Assembly (NCBI RefSeq): GCF_900312975.1
Contig: NZ_LT990039.1
Span: 2,705,592 to 2,769,591, forward strand
Length of the DNA stretch: 64,000 bases
Direction of reading: 5' to 3'
Source of the DNA: Massilistercora timonensis
GTDB lineage: Bacteria; Bacillota; Clostridia; Lachnospirales; Lachnospiraceae
Shown: piece after piece, positions 39,108 to 47,531 of the stretch
Layout: each line of letters begins with the position of its first letter
How positions within the stretch are numbered: the stretch's first letter is position 1
Position numbers and translations under genes: made by a program
Notes under the pieces: generated by a model
The model's database searches: none
Seen by the model: the letters and a program-made list of their open reading frames with translations, nothing else
What the model was told of the DNA's origin: nothing

Positions 39108-40469
39108 ATGTCTGAGAGAAAACAGGTGACAGCTTCACGGGAGGCGAATACAGACTATCTGAATCAGGTGCTTCCCATCCGGGAGAGTTTCGACCTGATC
39201 CAGAGGGATATCCAGATCGGAGGGCGGATGGCCTCCTTTTATTTTATTGACGGCTTTATGAAGGACGAAGTCATGCTTAAGATCATGGATTCTCTCCTGA
39301 AGGTGAAGGAAGAGGAGATGCCGGCGGACGCCACACAGTTCTCCCGGCTGTGCGTTCCCTATGTGGAGGTGGATGTACTGGGAGATTTTGACCAGGTGCT
39401 GAAGAACCTGCTGTCGGGAGTGACCTGTCTCTTCATCGACGGTTATGAGGCCTGTATCGCCATTGACTGCAGGACTTATCCCATGCGGAGTGTGGAGGAG
39501 CCTGACAAGGACAAGTCCCTCAGGGGCTCCCGGGACGGGTTTGTGGAGACGGTGGTGTTCAACACTGCCATGCTGCGGCGGCGGATCCGGGATCCGGAAC
39601 TGGTGATGGAGATGAAAGAAGTGGGGGACAGCTCCCGTACAGATGTGGCTGTGTGCTATATGAAGGACCGGGTGGACCAGGCGCTCCTTAAGCGGGTGGA
39701 AGAACAGATCGGCTCCATTAAGACCGGGGACTTAAGGATGAACCAGCAGAGCCTGGCGGAATGCCTGTTCCGGCGCAAGTGGTATAATCCATTTCCCAAA
39801 TTCAAGTTCACAGAGCGGCCGGATACGGCGGCGGCCTGCCTGTTGGAGGGAAAGGTGGCCATCCTGGTGGACAATTCTCCCTCGGCCCTGATCCTGCCCA
39901 CCTCCATTTACGATATGATCGAGGAGGCCAACGATTATTATTTCCCCACCCTGACCCGGGTATACCTGAAGGCGGCACGGGCGCTGATCAATTTCCTCAC
40001 CATCTTCCTCACGCCGGTATTCCTTCTCTTTATGCAGAATCTCAACTGGCTGCCGGAGGTCTTTGCCTTTGTGGCGGTGAAGGATACGGTGAACATCCCT
40101 TTGATCTTCCAGCTTCTCATGCTGGAGATCGCCATCGACGGCCTGCGTCTGGCGGCGCTGAATACGCCCAGCATGCTGAGCACGCCCTTAAGTGTGATCG
40201 CCGGCCTGGTGATGGGAGAGTTCTCAGTAAAATCCGGCTGGTTCAACTCGGAAGTCATGCTCTACATGGCCTTTGTAGCGGTGGCAAACTATACCCAGCC
40301 CAATTTTGAACTGGGGTATGCGCTGAAATTCATGCGGCTCCAGCTGCTGGTGCTGACGGCCCTCTTTAACTGGGTGGGCTTTGCCGCCGGCTGCGGGATC
40401 GTGGTTATGAGCATCTGCTTTAACCGGACCCTCTCCGGAAGAAGTTATCTGGATGTGCGATTGAATTAG
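39108..40469 (+). CDS. GerA/SpoVAF family spore germination membrane protein
   Basis: A 453-residue protein. I place the start at ATG 39108 behind GGAGGAAGG; the longer frame would translate the palindrome. A large N-terminal soluble domain (IQIGGRMASFYFIDGFMKDE) is followed by about four to five C-terminal membrane helices including TPSMLSTPLSVIAGLVMGEF. It has the layout of the A subunit of germinant receptors or of SpoVAF. The absence of adjacent B and C subunit genes favours SpoVAF. It would act in the inner spore membrane. Confidence 0.88.
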   Translation: MSERKQVTASREANTDYLNQVLPIRESFDLIQRDIQIGGRMASFYFIDGFMKDEVMLKIMDSLLKVKEEEMPADATQFSRLCVPYVEVDVLGDFDQVLKNLLSGVTCLFIDGYEACIAIDCRTYPMRSVEEPDKDKSLRGSRDGFVETVVFNTAMLRRRIRDPELVMEMKEVGDSSRTDVAVCYMKDRVDQALLKRVEEQIGSIKTGDLRMNQQSLAECLFRRKWYNPFPKFKFTERPDTAAACLLEGKVAILVDNSPSALILPTSIYDMIEEANDYYFPTLTRVYLKAARALINFLTIFLTPVFLLFMQNLNWLPEVFAFVAVKDTVNIPLIFQLLMLEIAIDGLRLAALNTPSMLSTPLSVIAGLVMGEFSVKSGWFNSEVMLYMAFVAVANYTQPNFELGYALKFMRLQLLVLTALFNWVGFAAGCGIVVMSICFNRTLSGRSYLDVRLN

Positions 40470-40490
40470 AGGAAACCGGGTGCTATAATA
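40462..40490 (+). promoter_or_regulatory. promoter for the MATE-DegV operon
   Basis: TTGAAT at 40462-40467 and TATAAT at 40485-40490, spacer 17, overlapping the preceding stop codon. Confidence 0.7.
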
Positions 40491-40527
40491 GGAAAAGAAA
40501 CTTAAGAGAAAAGGAAATGACAGACTT

Positions 40528-41928
40528 ATGCAGACATCTGAGGAGAAACTGGGCAGTCAGCCGCTGGGGAAACTGATGGTTTCCATGGCAGTACCGGCGG
40601 TGACGGCCCAGTTCATTAATGTACTTTATAATATCGTGGACCGGATCTATATCGGGCACATAGCGGGGTACGGGGATCTGGCCCTCACGGGAGTAGGAGT
40701 CACCTTCCCCATCATCACCCTGATCTCCGCCTTCAGCGCCTTCGCGGGAATGGGCGGAGCGCCCCTTGCCTCCATTGAGCTTGGGAGACGGAACCATGAG
40801 AAGGCAGAGCAGATCCTGGGCAATTCGGCGGCCATGATGATCCTGTTCTCCATCATCCTGACCATCGGGTTTTCCATCTTCAAGACGCCGGTGCTCTATG
40901 CCTTCGGCGCCAGCGACGCCACCATCGGGTACGGGGAAGACTATATTGCCATCTATCTTCTGGGAACCATCTTTGTCCAGTTGTCCGTAGGCTTAAACAC
41001 CTTTATCAGCGGCCAGGGAAGCGCCCTGACGGCTATGCTGTCGGTGCTGATCGGAGCGGTGATCAATATTGTGCTGGATCCCATCTTCATCTTCCTGTTT
41101 GGCATGGGAGTGAAGGGGGCGGCCCTGGCCACCATCCTGTCCCAGGCGGTAAGCGCGGCCTGGGTCCTCCGGTTTCTCACTTCGCAGAAGAGTGTGATCC
41201 GGCTGCGGAAGCGTTATCTGAAATTCCATGGCCCGGTGGTAAAGAAGATCGCCGGCCTTGGGATCTCTCCGTTTATCATGCAGAGCACGGAGAGCCTGGT
41301 CAGCGTGACCTTGAACTATGGCCTGCAGAAATATGGCGGCGACCTGTACGTGGGCACCATGTCCATTATGACCAGTATTATGCAGGTGATCGTTATCCCT
41401 ATCCAGGGACTGACCCAGGGCGTCCAGCCCATCACCAGCTATAACTACGGAGCGGGAAATAAGGAACGGGTAAAGGGGACCATGGTCCGCCTGATCGCTG
41501 TCTGCCTTGCGGGGACGATTATTTTCGCCGGGATCGCGGTGCTGGCGCCCGGAGTTTACGCCCGGATCTTTACGCCCAAGCCGGAATTGATCGAGATGAC
41601 CTGCCGGTATATGCCGGTGTATTTCCTGGGGATGACTATTTTCGGGATCCAGTCCGCCTGCCAGTCTACCTTTGTGGCGCTGGGACAGGCCAGGGTATCG
41701 GTGTTTATCGCCCTTCTAAGAAAAGTGATCCTTTTGGTGCCCCTGGCTATCATCCTGCCGGTTTTCCTGGGAGTGGACGGCATCTATCTGGCGGAGCCAA
41801 TGGCGGATATCACCTCGGTTCTGACCACCAGCGTAGTCTTTGCCGTTACTGTGAAAAAAATTTTGCGTAATATGGGGAAAAGTGGTATGATGAGTGCAGA
41901 AAAAGTGAAAAAGGAGGAGGAACGATGA
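40528..41928 (+). CDS. MATE family efflux transporter
   Basis: A 466-residue, 12-helix protein of the multidrug and toxin extrusion family. It shows MVSMAVPAVTAQFINVLYNI at the start and the repeat-half signature PIQGLTQGVQPITSYNYGAG. It exports cationic drugs or metabolites by sodium or proton antiport; the substrate is unknown. It overlaps the DegV gene by four bases (ATGA). Confidence 0.93.
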   Translation: MQTSEEKLGSQPLGKLMVSMAVPAVTAQFINVLYNIVDRIYIGHIAGYGDLALTGVGVTFPIITLISAFSAFAGMGGAPLASIELGRRNHEKAEQILGNSAAMMILFSIILTIGFSIFKTPVLYAFGASDATIGYGEDYIAIYLLGTIFVQLSVGLNTFISGQGSALTAMLSVLIGAVINIVLDPIFIFLFGMGVKGAALATILSQAVSAAWVLRFLTSQKSVIRLRKRYLKFHGPVVKKIAGLGISPFIMQSTESLVSVTLNYGLQKYGGDLYVGTMSIMTSIMQVIVIPIQGLTQGVQPITSYNYGAGNKERVKGTMVRLIAVCLAGTIIFAGIAVLAPGVYARIFTPKPELIEMTCRYMPVYFLGMTIFGIQSACQSTFVALGQARVSVFIALLRKVILLVPLAIILPVFLGVDGIYLAEPMADITSVLTTSVVFAVTVKKILRNMGKSGMMSAEKVKKEEER

Positions 41929-42788
41929 GCGATTTTGTGATCACCGTGAACAGCACGGTGGACGTTCCAAAAGAATGGCTGGAAGAGAGAAATGTACCGG
42001 TAGTGCCGTTAAAGTATACAATAGATGGAGAGACTTATGAAGATATGAACGGCCTGTCTGCCAAGGAGTTTTTCCAGAAGCTCAGGGAGGGAAAGATGGC
42101 AGTGACTTCCCAGGTAAATCCGGAGGAGGCCAGAGCTGCTCTGGAGCCTTTCCTGAAGGAGGGCAAAGACGTGCTCCATCTGGGATTTTCTTCCGGACTG
42201 TCCGGCACCTGCAACAGCATGATGATCGCAGGAGAGGAACTGAAGGAGGACTACCCGGACCGGAAGGTGATCGTGATCGACACCCTGTGCGCCTGCCTGG
42301 GAGAGGCCCTGCTCCTCTACTACGCAGTGAAGCTGAGGGACGAAGGAAAGACCATCGAGGAAGTAGCCCAGTGGGCGGAGGAGAATAAGCTCCACATCTG
42401 TCATGACGTGACGGTGGACGATCTCAACCATCTGCAGAGAGGCGGCCGGATCTCCAAGACTACCGCCATCCTGGGCACCATGGTGCAGATCAAGCCCATC
42501 ATCCACATGGACGACACCGGGCACCTGCAGGTGATCGGGAAGGAGCGCGGAAGGAAGAAATCCCTTAACAAGATCGTGGATATGGCGGTGGAGCAGTCAA
42601 AAGGCTGGGATAACGACATTATCATGATCACCCACGGAGACTGCCTTGAGGACGCAGAGTATGTGGCAGGTCTGGTGCGCCAGAAGATGGGCATCGACAA
42701 CATCCTGATCAACAATATCGGAACCGTGATCGGAAGCCATACCGGCCCGGGAGTTGTGGCAGTGTTCTGCCTGGGTAACAAGCGATAG
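41925..42788 (+). CDS. DegV family fatty acid-binding protein
   Basis: A 287-residue DegV protein with the two-domain fold. It shows VNSTVDVPKEW at the N-terminus, TSQVNPEEA, FSSGLSGTCNSM, and a C-terminal THTGPGV-like segment (IGSHTGPGVVAVF). Family members (FakB) hold a fatty acid for phosphorylation by FakA; no fakA is seen here. Translation is coupled to the MATE gene. Confidence 0.93.
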   Translation: MSDFVITVNSTVDVPKEWLEERNVPVVPLKYTIDGETYEDMNGLSAKEFFQKLREGKMAVTSQVNPEEARAALEPFLKEGKDVLHLGFSSGLSGTCNSMMIAGEELKEDYPDRKVIVIDTLCACLGEALLLYYAVKLRDEGKTIEEVAQWAEENKLHICHDVTVDDLNHLQRGGRISKTTAILGTMVQIKPIIHMDDTGHLQVIGKERGRKKSLNKIVDMAVEQSKGWDNDIIMITHGDCLEDAEYVAGLVRQKMGIDNILINNIGTVIGSHTGPGVVAVFCLGNKR

Positions 42789-42801
42789 GACGGAAGAAGC
42801 C

Positions 42802-43470
42802 ATGAGAAAGAATCTTGTGATCGACAGCCGCATGAAGGAGCTGTGGCCGGCAGTGCGGGTGGGCTGTCTTCAGTACCAGGTACAGGTAGAGAAGAAGAAC
42901 CCGGAACTGTGGGCTTACCTTAAGAAAGAGATCTATAAGAAGGCAAAAGACGCCATCTTCGATTATGGGGTCAATGAGATCCCCAATATCAAAGAGTCCC
43001 GGGCGGCCTACAAGGCGTTCGGGAAGGATCCCAGCCGCTACCGGGTGTCCTCGGAGGCGCTGATCCGGCGGATCGGCCAGGGGAAGGGCCTCTATGAGGT
43101 GAACACGGTGGTGGATGTGAACAACCTGATCTCCATTGAGTCCGGATTCTCCGTAGGATCTTATGACACCGCCAGGATGGGAGAGGATCTTGTCTTCCGG
43201 ATCGGAGAGGCAGGAGAGACCTACAAGGGGATCGGCAAGGAAGAGATCAAGATCGACGCCCTTCCGGTGCTGGCAGATGAGCAGGGCGCCATCGGCAGCT
43301 CCACCAGCGACTCGGAGCGGGCCATGATCACGGAGGATGCACAAGAGGTCCTGACGCTGATCTACTCCTTCTCTGACAACCAGGATCTGGAGAAAGCCCT
43401 GGAATCCGGCAGGAGATATCTGGAACAGTATGCGAAAACCTCCGGGATCCAGAGCTGGATCGTGGAATGA
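42802..43470 (+). CDS. B3/B4 domain protein (PheT-like tRNA-binding fold)
   Basis: A 222-residue protein with the B3/B4 domain of the phenylalanyl-tRNA synthetase beta chain: SRAAYKAFGKDPSRYR, LYEVNTVVDVNNLISIES and a C-terminal YSFSDNQDLEKALE segment. Free-standing B3/B4 proteins may edit or deacylate tRNAs. The start is ATG 42802. It is the last host gene before the phage region and is intact. Confidence 0.88.
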   Translation: MRKNLVIDSRMKELWPAVRVGCLQYQVQVEKKNPELWAYLKKEIYKKAKDAIFDYGVNEIPNIKESRAAYKAFGKDPSRYRVSSEALIRRIGQGKGLYEVNTVVDVNNLISIESGFSVGSYDTARMGEDLVFRIGEAGETYKGIGKEEIKIDALPVLADEQGAIGSSTSDSERAMITEDAQEVLTLIYSFSDNQDLEKALESGRRYLEQYAKTSGIQSWIVE

Positions 43471-43485
43471 GCTAAGTTTTAAAAT

Positions 43486-43535
43486 TAAATGCGAATAGAG
43501 TATTTAAACTCAATTCGCATTTATTTATTTTTATC
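43486..43535. terminator. terminator-like hairpin at host side of the prophage junction
   Basis: TAAATGCGAAT (43486-43496) pairs with ATTCGCATTTA (43513-43523), with a further AGT/ACT inside, then a T-rich tail. It probably ends the MATE-DegV-B3/B4 operon. Confidence 0.75.
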
Positions 43536-43554
43536 ATAGGGATATAAAAAAGTC

Positions 43555-43592
43555 AATGCGTATGAGTTTAAAAACTCATACGCATTATTTTT
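43555..43592. terminator. perfect palindrome at phage side of the junction
   Basis: Arms AATGCGTATGAGTTT (43555-43569) and its complement (43572-43586) around AA, followed by ATTTTTTT. The arms resemble the hairpin 60 bases upstream (AATGCG-AT, GAGT, TTTAAA, ACTC). It could be a second terminator or a protein-binding or recombination site. Confidence 0.65.
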
Positions 43593-43615
43593 TTACTTTC
43601 AAGGAGGTGTAAAAA

Positions 43616-43813
43616 GTGGCAAGGAAATACAAACGACTTGTATTTGCGGACAGGCAGAGGATCGAGGAAATGCGCAGGCAGGGAATGAGCGAAAAAGAAA
43701 TTGCCGCAGCGGTGGGCGTTCATATCGCGACGATTTATAGAGAATTAGATCGCGGGACGGGGAACGGAAAAAACGCTTATAGCGCAGAGGTGGCACAGAG
43801 GGCGATCGGATGA
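43616..43813 (+). CDS. small HTH protein (IS30-like HTH_38 type)
   Basis: A 65-residue protein starting at GTG 43616 behind AAGGAGGTG. It has one helix-turn-helix: RQRIEEMRRQGMSEKEIAAA and VGVHIATIYREL, as at the N-terminus of IS30 transposases, but with no catalytic domain. It is the first phage gene, 30 bases after a perfect palindrome it might bind. It overlaps the next gene (ATGA). Confidence 0.8.
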   Translation: MARKYKRLVFADRQRIEEMRRQGMSEKEIAAAVGVHIATIYRELDRGTGNGKNAYSAEVAQRAIG

Positions 43814-44016
43814 AAACGATATTTGAGGAAATAACACAAAGCCCGGAGACGTTGGGGAACTTCCTAGATAGCCTTCCAGTTTTGGAAGCGCCGTGGGATA
43901 AAGCGTTTCAAGAAAGATTTTGCGCTATGTGCAAGGCGAAAAATTGCGACGCGGAAAATTGCGAACATATGGAAGAAAGGAACAATCCGCATTGGTGGCT
44001 TGCACTGAAAAGATAA
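43810..44016 (+). CDS. small Cys-containing phage protein, unknown
   Basis: A 68-residue protein whose ATG overlaps the stop of the HTH gene. The middle has FCAMCKAKNCDAENC, a spacing that could bind a metal. The C-terminus ends in HWWLALKR. I recognise no family. Confidence 0.6.
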   Translation: MKTIFEEITQSPETLGNFLDSLPVLEAPWDKAFQERFCAMCKAKNCDAENCEHMEERNNPHWWLALKR

Positions 44017-44036
44017 AAAAAAAGGAGAATCAAACC

Positions 44037-44495
44037 ATGATAAACAAGGGGCTTTTCAGCAGTAAAACGGATCAGTGGGCGACGCCGCAGGAGTTTTTCG
44101 ACGAACTGGATCGGGAATTTCATTTCGATCTGGATCCATGCGCGGATGAATCGAACCACAAGACACCGGAATATTTCACAAAGGAGCAGGACGGCTTGCT
44201 GCAGGATTGGAGCGGGCGACGTGTTTTCTGCAATCCGCCATATGGTCGGGCGATTGCGGCATGGGTAGAAAAAGCGTATAGAGAGGGGACGAAAGACGGA
44301 ACGATCGTCGTCATGCTGATTCCGGCACGAACAGACACACGCTATTTTCACGATTTCATATTGCATAGATCGGAAATCAGGTTCGTTCCCGGACGATTAA
44401 AATTCGGCAGCGGGGGGGGGATCTGGCGCAGAAAACGCCGCCCCGTTTCCGTCAATGGTCGTTATATTTCGGGGCGCGGGTATGTAAGACGATGA
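44037..44495 (+). CDS. phage DNA N6-adenine methyltransferase, C-terminus frameshifted at a G9 run
   Basis: Start ATG 44037 follows AAAGGAGAATC. The protein matches phage Dam-type enzymes (DUF/PF05869): FSSKTDQWATPQEFFDELD, then the catalytic motif CNPPYG, IPARTDTRYFH and RFVPGRLKFG. At residue about 126 the frame passes a run of nine G (44412-44420) and then reads unrelated Arg-rich sequence. Removing one G restores the family ending GAENAAPFPSMVVIFRGAG with a stop at 44485-44487. So the present allele lacks the true last about 20 residues: phase variation, real mutation or a sequencing error. Confidence 0.85.
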   Translation: MINKGLFSSKTDQWATPQEFFDELDREFHFDLDPCADESNHKTPEYFTKEQDGLLQDWSGRRVFCNPPYGRAIAAWVEKAYREGTKDGTIVVMLIPARTDTRYFHDFILHRSEIRFVPGRLKFGSGGGIWRRKRRPVSVNGRYISGRGYVRR

Positions 44496-44528
44496 CGGCA
44501 GCAGGAGAAGGGGAAGGAGGATCAAACC

Positions 44529-45005
44529 GTGAAAGTATCAGATTTATTAAAGAAAATCGGGAGCATAGGCGGGGCGGAAATACATATCGAGTTCAAGGCG
44601 GATAAAAAGGATCCCGATCCTGATGTCGTGATGTTGGACGAATACACGTCGGAAGAAACCGCGAATCAGATTATCGAGCGGGCGGCGGGGTACACGCTTC
44701 AGGAAGTCAATTTTGAAAATAACGTTGTCACAGTGACAGCGATTCGGGCGGTGCGCCGCCCACAAAAGCAAAAGGAAAATAAAGCGCAAGACGTCCGCCG
44801 GGAAAAACAGAAACAGGAAATCCGGGAAGAATTGGACGAATTGAAACGAGCGGTCGCGGAATTGTTCGCGGCAATCGCTGAACCGTTCCGGCAAATTATG
44901 AGACAGAAGCCGGGCAGAAGAAACGGAATTATGTTCCGGGCGACGGCGGCGATCCGTCGGATTCTGACGCGGATATTTGGGAAAGGGGCGGACGAATGGA
45001 TATAG
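44529..45005 (+). CDS. phage protein, unknown (charged, coiled-coil middle)
   Basis: A 158-residue protein starting at GTG 44529 with AAGGAGG. The N-terminus MKVSDLLKKIGSIGGAEIHI resembles the starts of two other small proteins downstream (47229 and 47532). The middle is a Lys/Glu-rich coiled coil, and the C-terminus is basic. It overlaps the XRE gene by 10 bases. The function is unknown. Confidence 0.65.
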   Translation: MKVSDLLKKIGSIGGAEIHIEFKADKKDPDPDVVMLDEYTSEETANQIIERAAGYTLQEVNFENNVVTVTAIRAVRRPQKQKENKAQDVRREKQKQEIREELDELKRAVAELFAAIAEPFRQIMRQKPGRRNGIMFRATAAIRRILTRIFGKGADEWI

Positions 45006-45496
45006 GGCAACGCATGAAGCAGATCCGAAAAGAAAAGCGGATGACGCAAGAAGAAACAGCAGACCGCGCCGGGGTTACGGCGGTTTCGCTGTCACGGTGG
45101 GAAAATGGGGAGCGCAACCCGACGTTTCAGGACGTGGAAAAGGTCGCTAGAGCGTTGGGCGTTACTATGGAAGAATTAACGCGGGAACAAAAGCCGGGAA
45201 CCGGGCTTCGGAAAATCATTGACGGGAAACTGTACGACACGGCGTCCGCCCGAATCATATTCGAGTTCAGACGGAAATATCAAGATCCGCTAAACCCGTT
45301 ATTTTTCGGGGAAAACATGGTTCGGAATGTTTGGGAAGATGTTCAATACTTAAAAACCATTCGGGGAACGTATCTGTATTACTGCCCAAAAAGAAAAGAA
45401 CTTGAAGTCGTGACAGAAAAGCAAGTCGCGGACACGATCCGGAAACTGGACGCGGACGCGTATATTCGCATTTTCGGCGACGTTGAGGAAGGATAA
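44996..45496 (+). CDS. XRE-family transcriptional regulator
   Basis: A 166-residue protein. Residues about 1-62 are a Cro/C1-type helix-turn-helix (MTQEETADRAGVTAVSLSRW and NPTFQDVEKVARALGV). The C-terminal 100 residues are of unknown fold and lack the Ser-Lys peptidase of LexA-like repressors, so it is not self-cleaving. It lies within the + strand early block rather than divergent from it, which makes a classic CI role uncertain. Confidence 0.85.
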   Translation: MDIGQRMKQIRKEKRMTQEETADRAGVTAVSLSRWENGERNPTFQDVEKVARALGVTMEELTREQKPGTGLRKIIDGKLYDTASARIIFEFRRKYQDPLNPLFFGENMVRNVWEDVQYLKTIRGTYLYYCPKRKELEVVTEKQVADTIRKLDADAYIRIFGDVEEG

Positions 45497-45526
45497 AAAA
45501 TCAGGAAAGAAAGAGAGGATCACAAA

Positions 45527-46522
45527 ATGGCAAGTTTAACAGATTTATTCAAAGCGGAAACGGAATTCGCGGTCAAGGCGTCGGAAATGTACGCTGTTAT
45601 GAAAGAAGCAGCAAAAGCAGAATTTCTTCTGAACGCTGCAAAATGCGACGTCCCGCACACATACGCCCGGCAGATTGCGACAGGAGTAAAAGAGGACGCG
45701 GGAACGCCGGCATTTATCGGAATTGATTTATCGCGCGGAAAAGACAGCAGCGGGCAGCAGGACGAACAGAAAGACAAGGAGAACGGCGACGCGACGCCCG
45801 ATCGGTGTCAGTCGGTCGGATCTGGTTCTGTCGGAATTGTTAGGCACAACGAACAGCGCGTCGAATGGATCGATATTCAGGACATTATCAAGAAAGGACG
45901 TGCGGGCGTATCGCTGCCGCCGGGAACGGAAATCAATTTCACACTTAAAAACGGAGATCTGGCGCAGGTTGTTGTCGTGGGCGTGGATCATTACGAAAAG
46001 GGCGATTGCGTGTTTTGGTTCCGCCGGATAGTTGGTCGTCACTGCATGAACCGGAACGGCAGCAACAAAAACGGATTTTCCGGCGCGGAGGATATGCGGG
46101 AATATCTGGAACAGATCTATTCATTGTTGCCGGATGAACTGCAGTCCGTGATTGCGTTACATACAACCGTCCAGAAAATCGACGGACAAACAATAAAATG
46201 TGAAGATCGCCTGTTCCTGATGACAGAATTCGAGGGGCGCGGCGACGCAGTATTTTCGGAATACAACGGAACGGGGAAACAGTTTCCGTTCTTTAAAGAA
46301 CGCCGGAACCGCGTTGCATATGACGAGAACGGGGATCCTTGTTGGTACTGGACTGCCGATCCGTCCGCCGCGAACACGACGATCTTTTGCAGTTTCTACC
46401 TCTACGGCGGCAGCTACTGCGGCGGAGCGTCCGACGACGGCGGCGTCGCCCCGCTATTCGTCATCAGACAATCAGAAATCGCGCCGTCCGACAGCGACGG
46501 CGCAAAGGAAAACGTATGTTAG
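45527..46522 (+). CDS. phage protein with DUF6273-like C-terminal domain
   Basis: A 331-residue protein. The C-terminal 180 residues look like DUF6273: a W-x-R core, then CWYWTADPSAANTTIFCSFY and YGGSYCGGASDDGGVAPLFV, a pattern similar to the formylglycine/C-type lectin fold. N-terminal residues 1-60 are helical, and a Ser/Gly/Gln-rich linker follows. The role in phages is not established. The gene ends inside the next methyltransferase start. Confidence 0.65.
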   Translation: MASLTDLFKAETEFAVKASEMYAVMKEAAKAEFLLNAAKCDVPHTYARQIATGVKEDAGTPAFIGIDLSRGKDSSGQQDEQKDKENGDATPDRCQSVGSGSVGIVRHNEQRVEWIDIQDIIKKGRAGVSLPPGTEINFTLKNGDLAQVVVVGVDHYEKGDCVFWFRRIVGRHCMNRNGSNKNGFSGAEDMREYLEQIYSLLPDELQSVIALHTTVQKIDGQTIKCEDRLFLMTEFEGRGDAVFSEYNGTGKQFPFFKERRNRVAYDENGDPCWYWTADPSAANTTIFCSFYLYGGSYCGGASDDGGVAPLFVIRQSEIAPSDSDGAKENVC

Positions 46523-47224
46523 ACTTCGGATTCTATAATATGGACTGTATGGACGCTATGCGGGACTTCCCGGACAAATATTTCGATCTGGCAGTCGTGG
46601 ATCCGCCGTATGGGATAAAGGTTTTCGCAAAGGATAACGCGTCACGGTCAAAACTGGCAGCGTCAAAAAGTTACAAGAGATACGCGGGCGGCGACAACGC
46701 CGCCCCGGATCCTGAATATTTCGCGCAACTGAAAAGGATATCCCGGAATCAGATTATATTCGGCGCGAATCATTTTATGGATAATATCGCCGAAGGGTTC
46801 CGAGGGGGGGGCTTCCGGCGTTTCGTCGCCTTGTTGGATTGTGTGGGACAAGCAAAACGGGCAGAATGACTTCGCAGACGGAGAACTTGCGTACACATCA
46901 TTTCAAACTGCCGTTCGGATTTATCACTTCACATGGGCGGGTATGCGGCAGGGGAATATGAGAAATAAAGAATTTCGCATACATCCGACGCAAAAGCCCG
47001 TAGCGCTTTATGACTGGATATTCCAGAATTACACGGAACGCGGTCAGAAAATTATTGATACACACGTCGGATCCGCTTCATCCCTGATCGCAGCACACAA
47101 AGCGGGGCTGCGATTCGTGGGTTTTGAACTGGATCCAGAATATTATTCTGCTGCCGTCAGTCGGTACGAGCGGGAAACGGCGCAGATAACGCTTTTTGAT
47201 TATATGGAGCAGAAGGGAGAATGA
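46516..47224 (+). pseudogene. phage DNA methyltransferase split by frameshift at a G8 run
   Basis: It starts at ATG 46516. The first part has the beta-class order with motif IV first: AVVDPPYGIKVF near residue 27. At 46804-46811 eight G shift the frame and translation would stop at 46869. The rest continues in the next frame from CWIVWDKQNGQNDFADGELA to the C-terminal SAM site DTHVGSASSLIAAHKAG. One extra G (nine) or two fewer would join both halves into a protein of about 236 residues. As read, the SAM-binding half is lost. Confidence 0.87.
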
Positions 47225-47228
47225 AAAA

Positions 47229-47504
47229 ATGGAAAAACAGATCGTAAAAGTAGAATCGTTATTAACGGTCATTTCGCCACAACAAACCGTCCGGATCATG
47301 GACGACACATTGTCAAAAAACGGAGCGGGAGCGGATCCGGAGGAAATAACGCTTTTCAAGGGCGCAGCGGTCAAGGCTTTTCGGGAGTTCGCGGGAAAAG
47401 GGGCGACAATCAAGCATATTTCGCCGGAGGTAGAACGGGAAACCGACGCCGAAGCGCCCCGTTATGTTATGCACATTTTTATCTATCGGGATTCAGCGCG
47501 ATAG
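47229..47504 (+). CDS. small phage protein, unknown
   Basis: A 91-residue protein with N-terminal MEKQIVKVESLLTVISPQQ followed by VRIMDD. The opening pattern (L-x2-V-I-S, then a hydrophobic-R-I strand) is shared with the next gene and with the gene at 44529, suggesting paralogs. Start ATG 47229 overlaps an AGGGAGAATG region. The function is unknown. Confidence 0.6.
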   Translation: MEKQIVKVESLLTVISPQQTVRIMDDTLSKNGAGADPEEITLFKGAAVKAFREFAGKGATIKHISPEVERETDAEAPRYVMHIFIYRDSAR

Positions 47505-47531
47505 CAGCCGGACGGAAAGGAACGAACCGGA

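Noticed and set aside
45527..47224. Diversity-generating retroelement around the DUF6273 protein
   Set aside because: No reverse transcriptase gene and no template/variable repeat pair were seen in the window.
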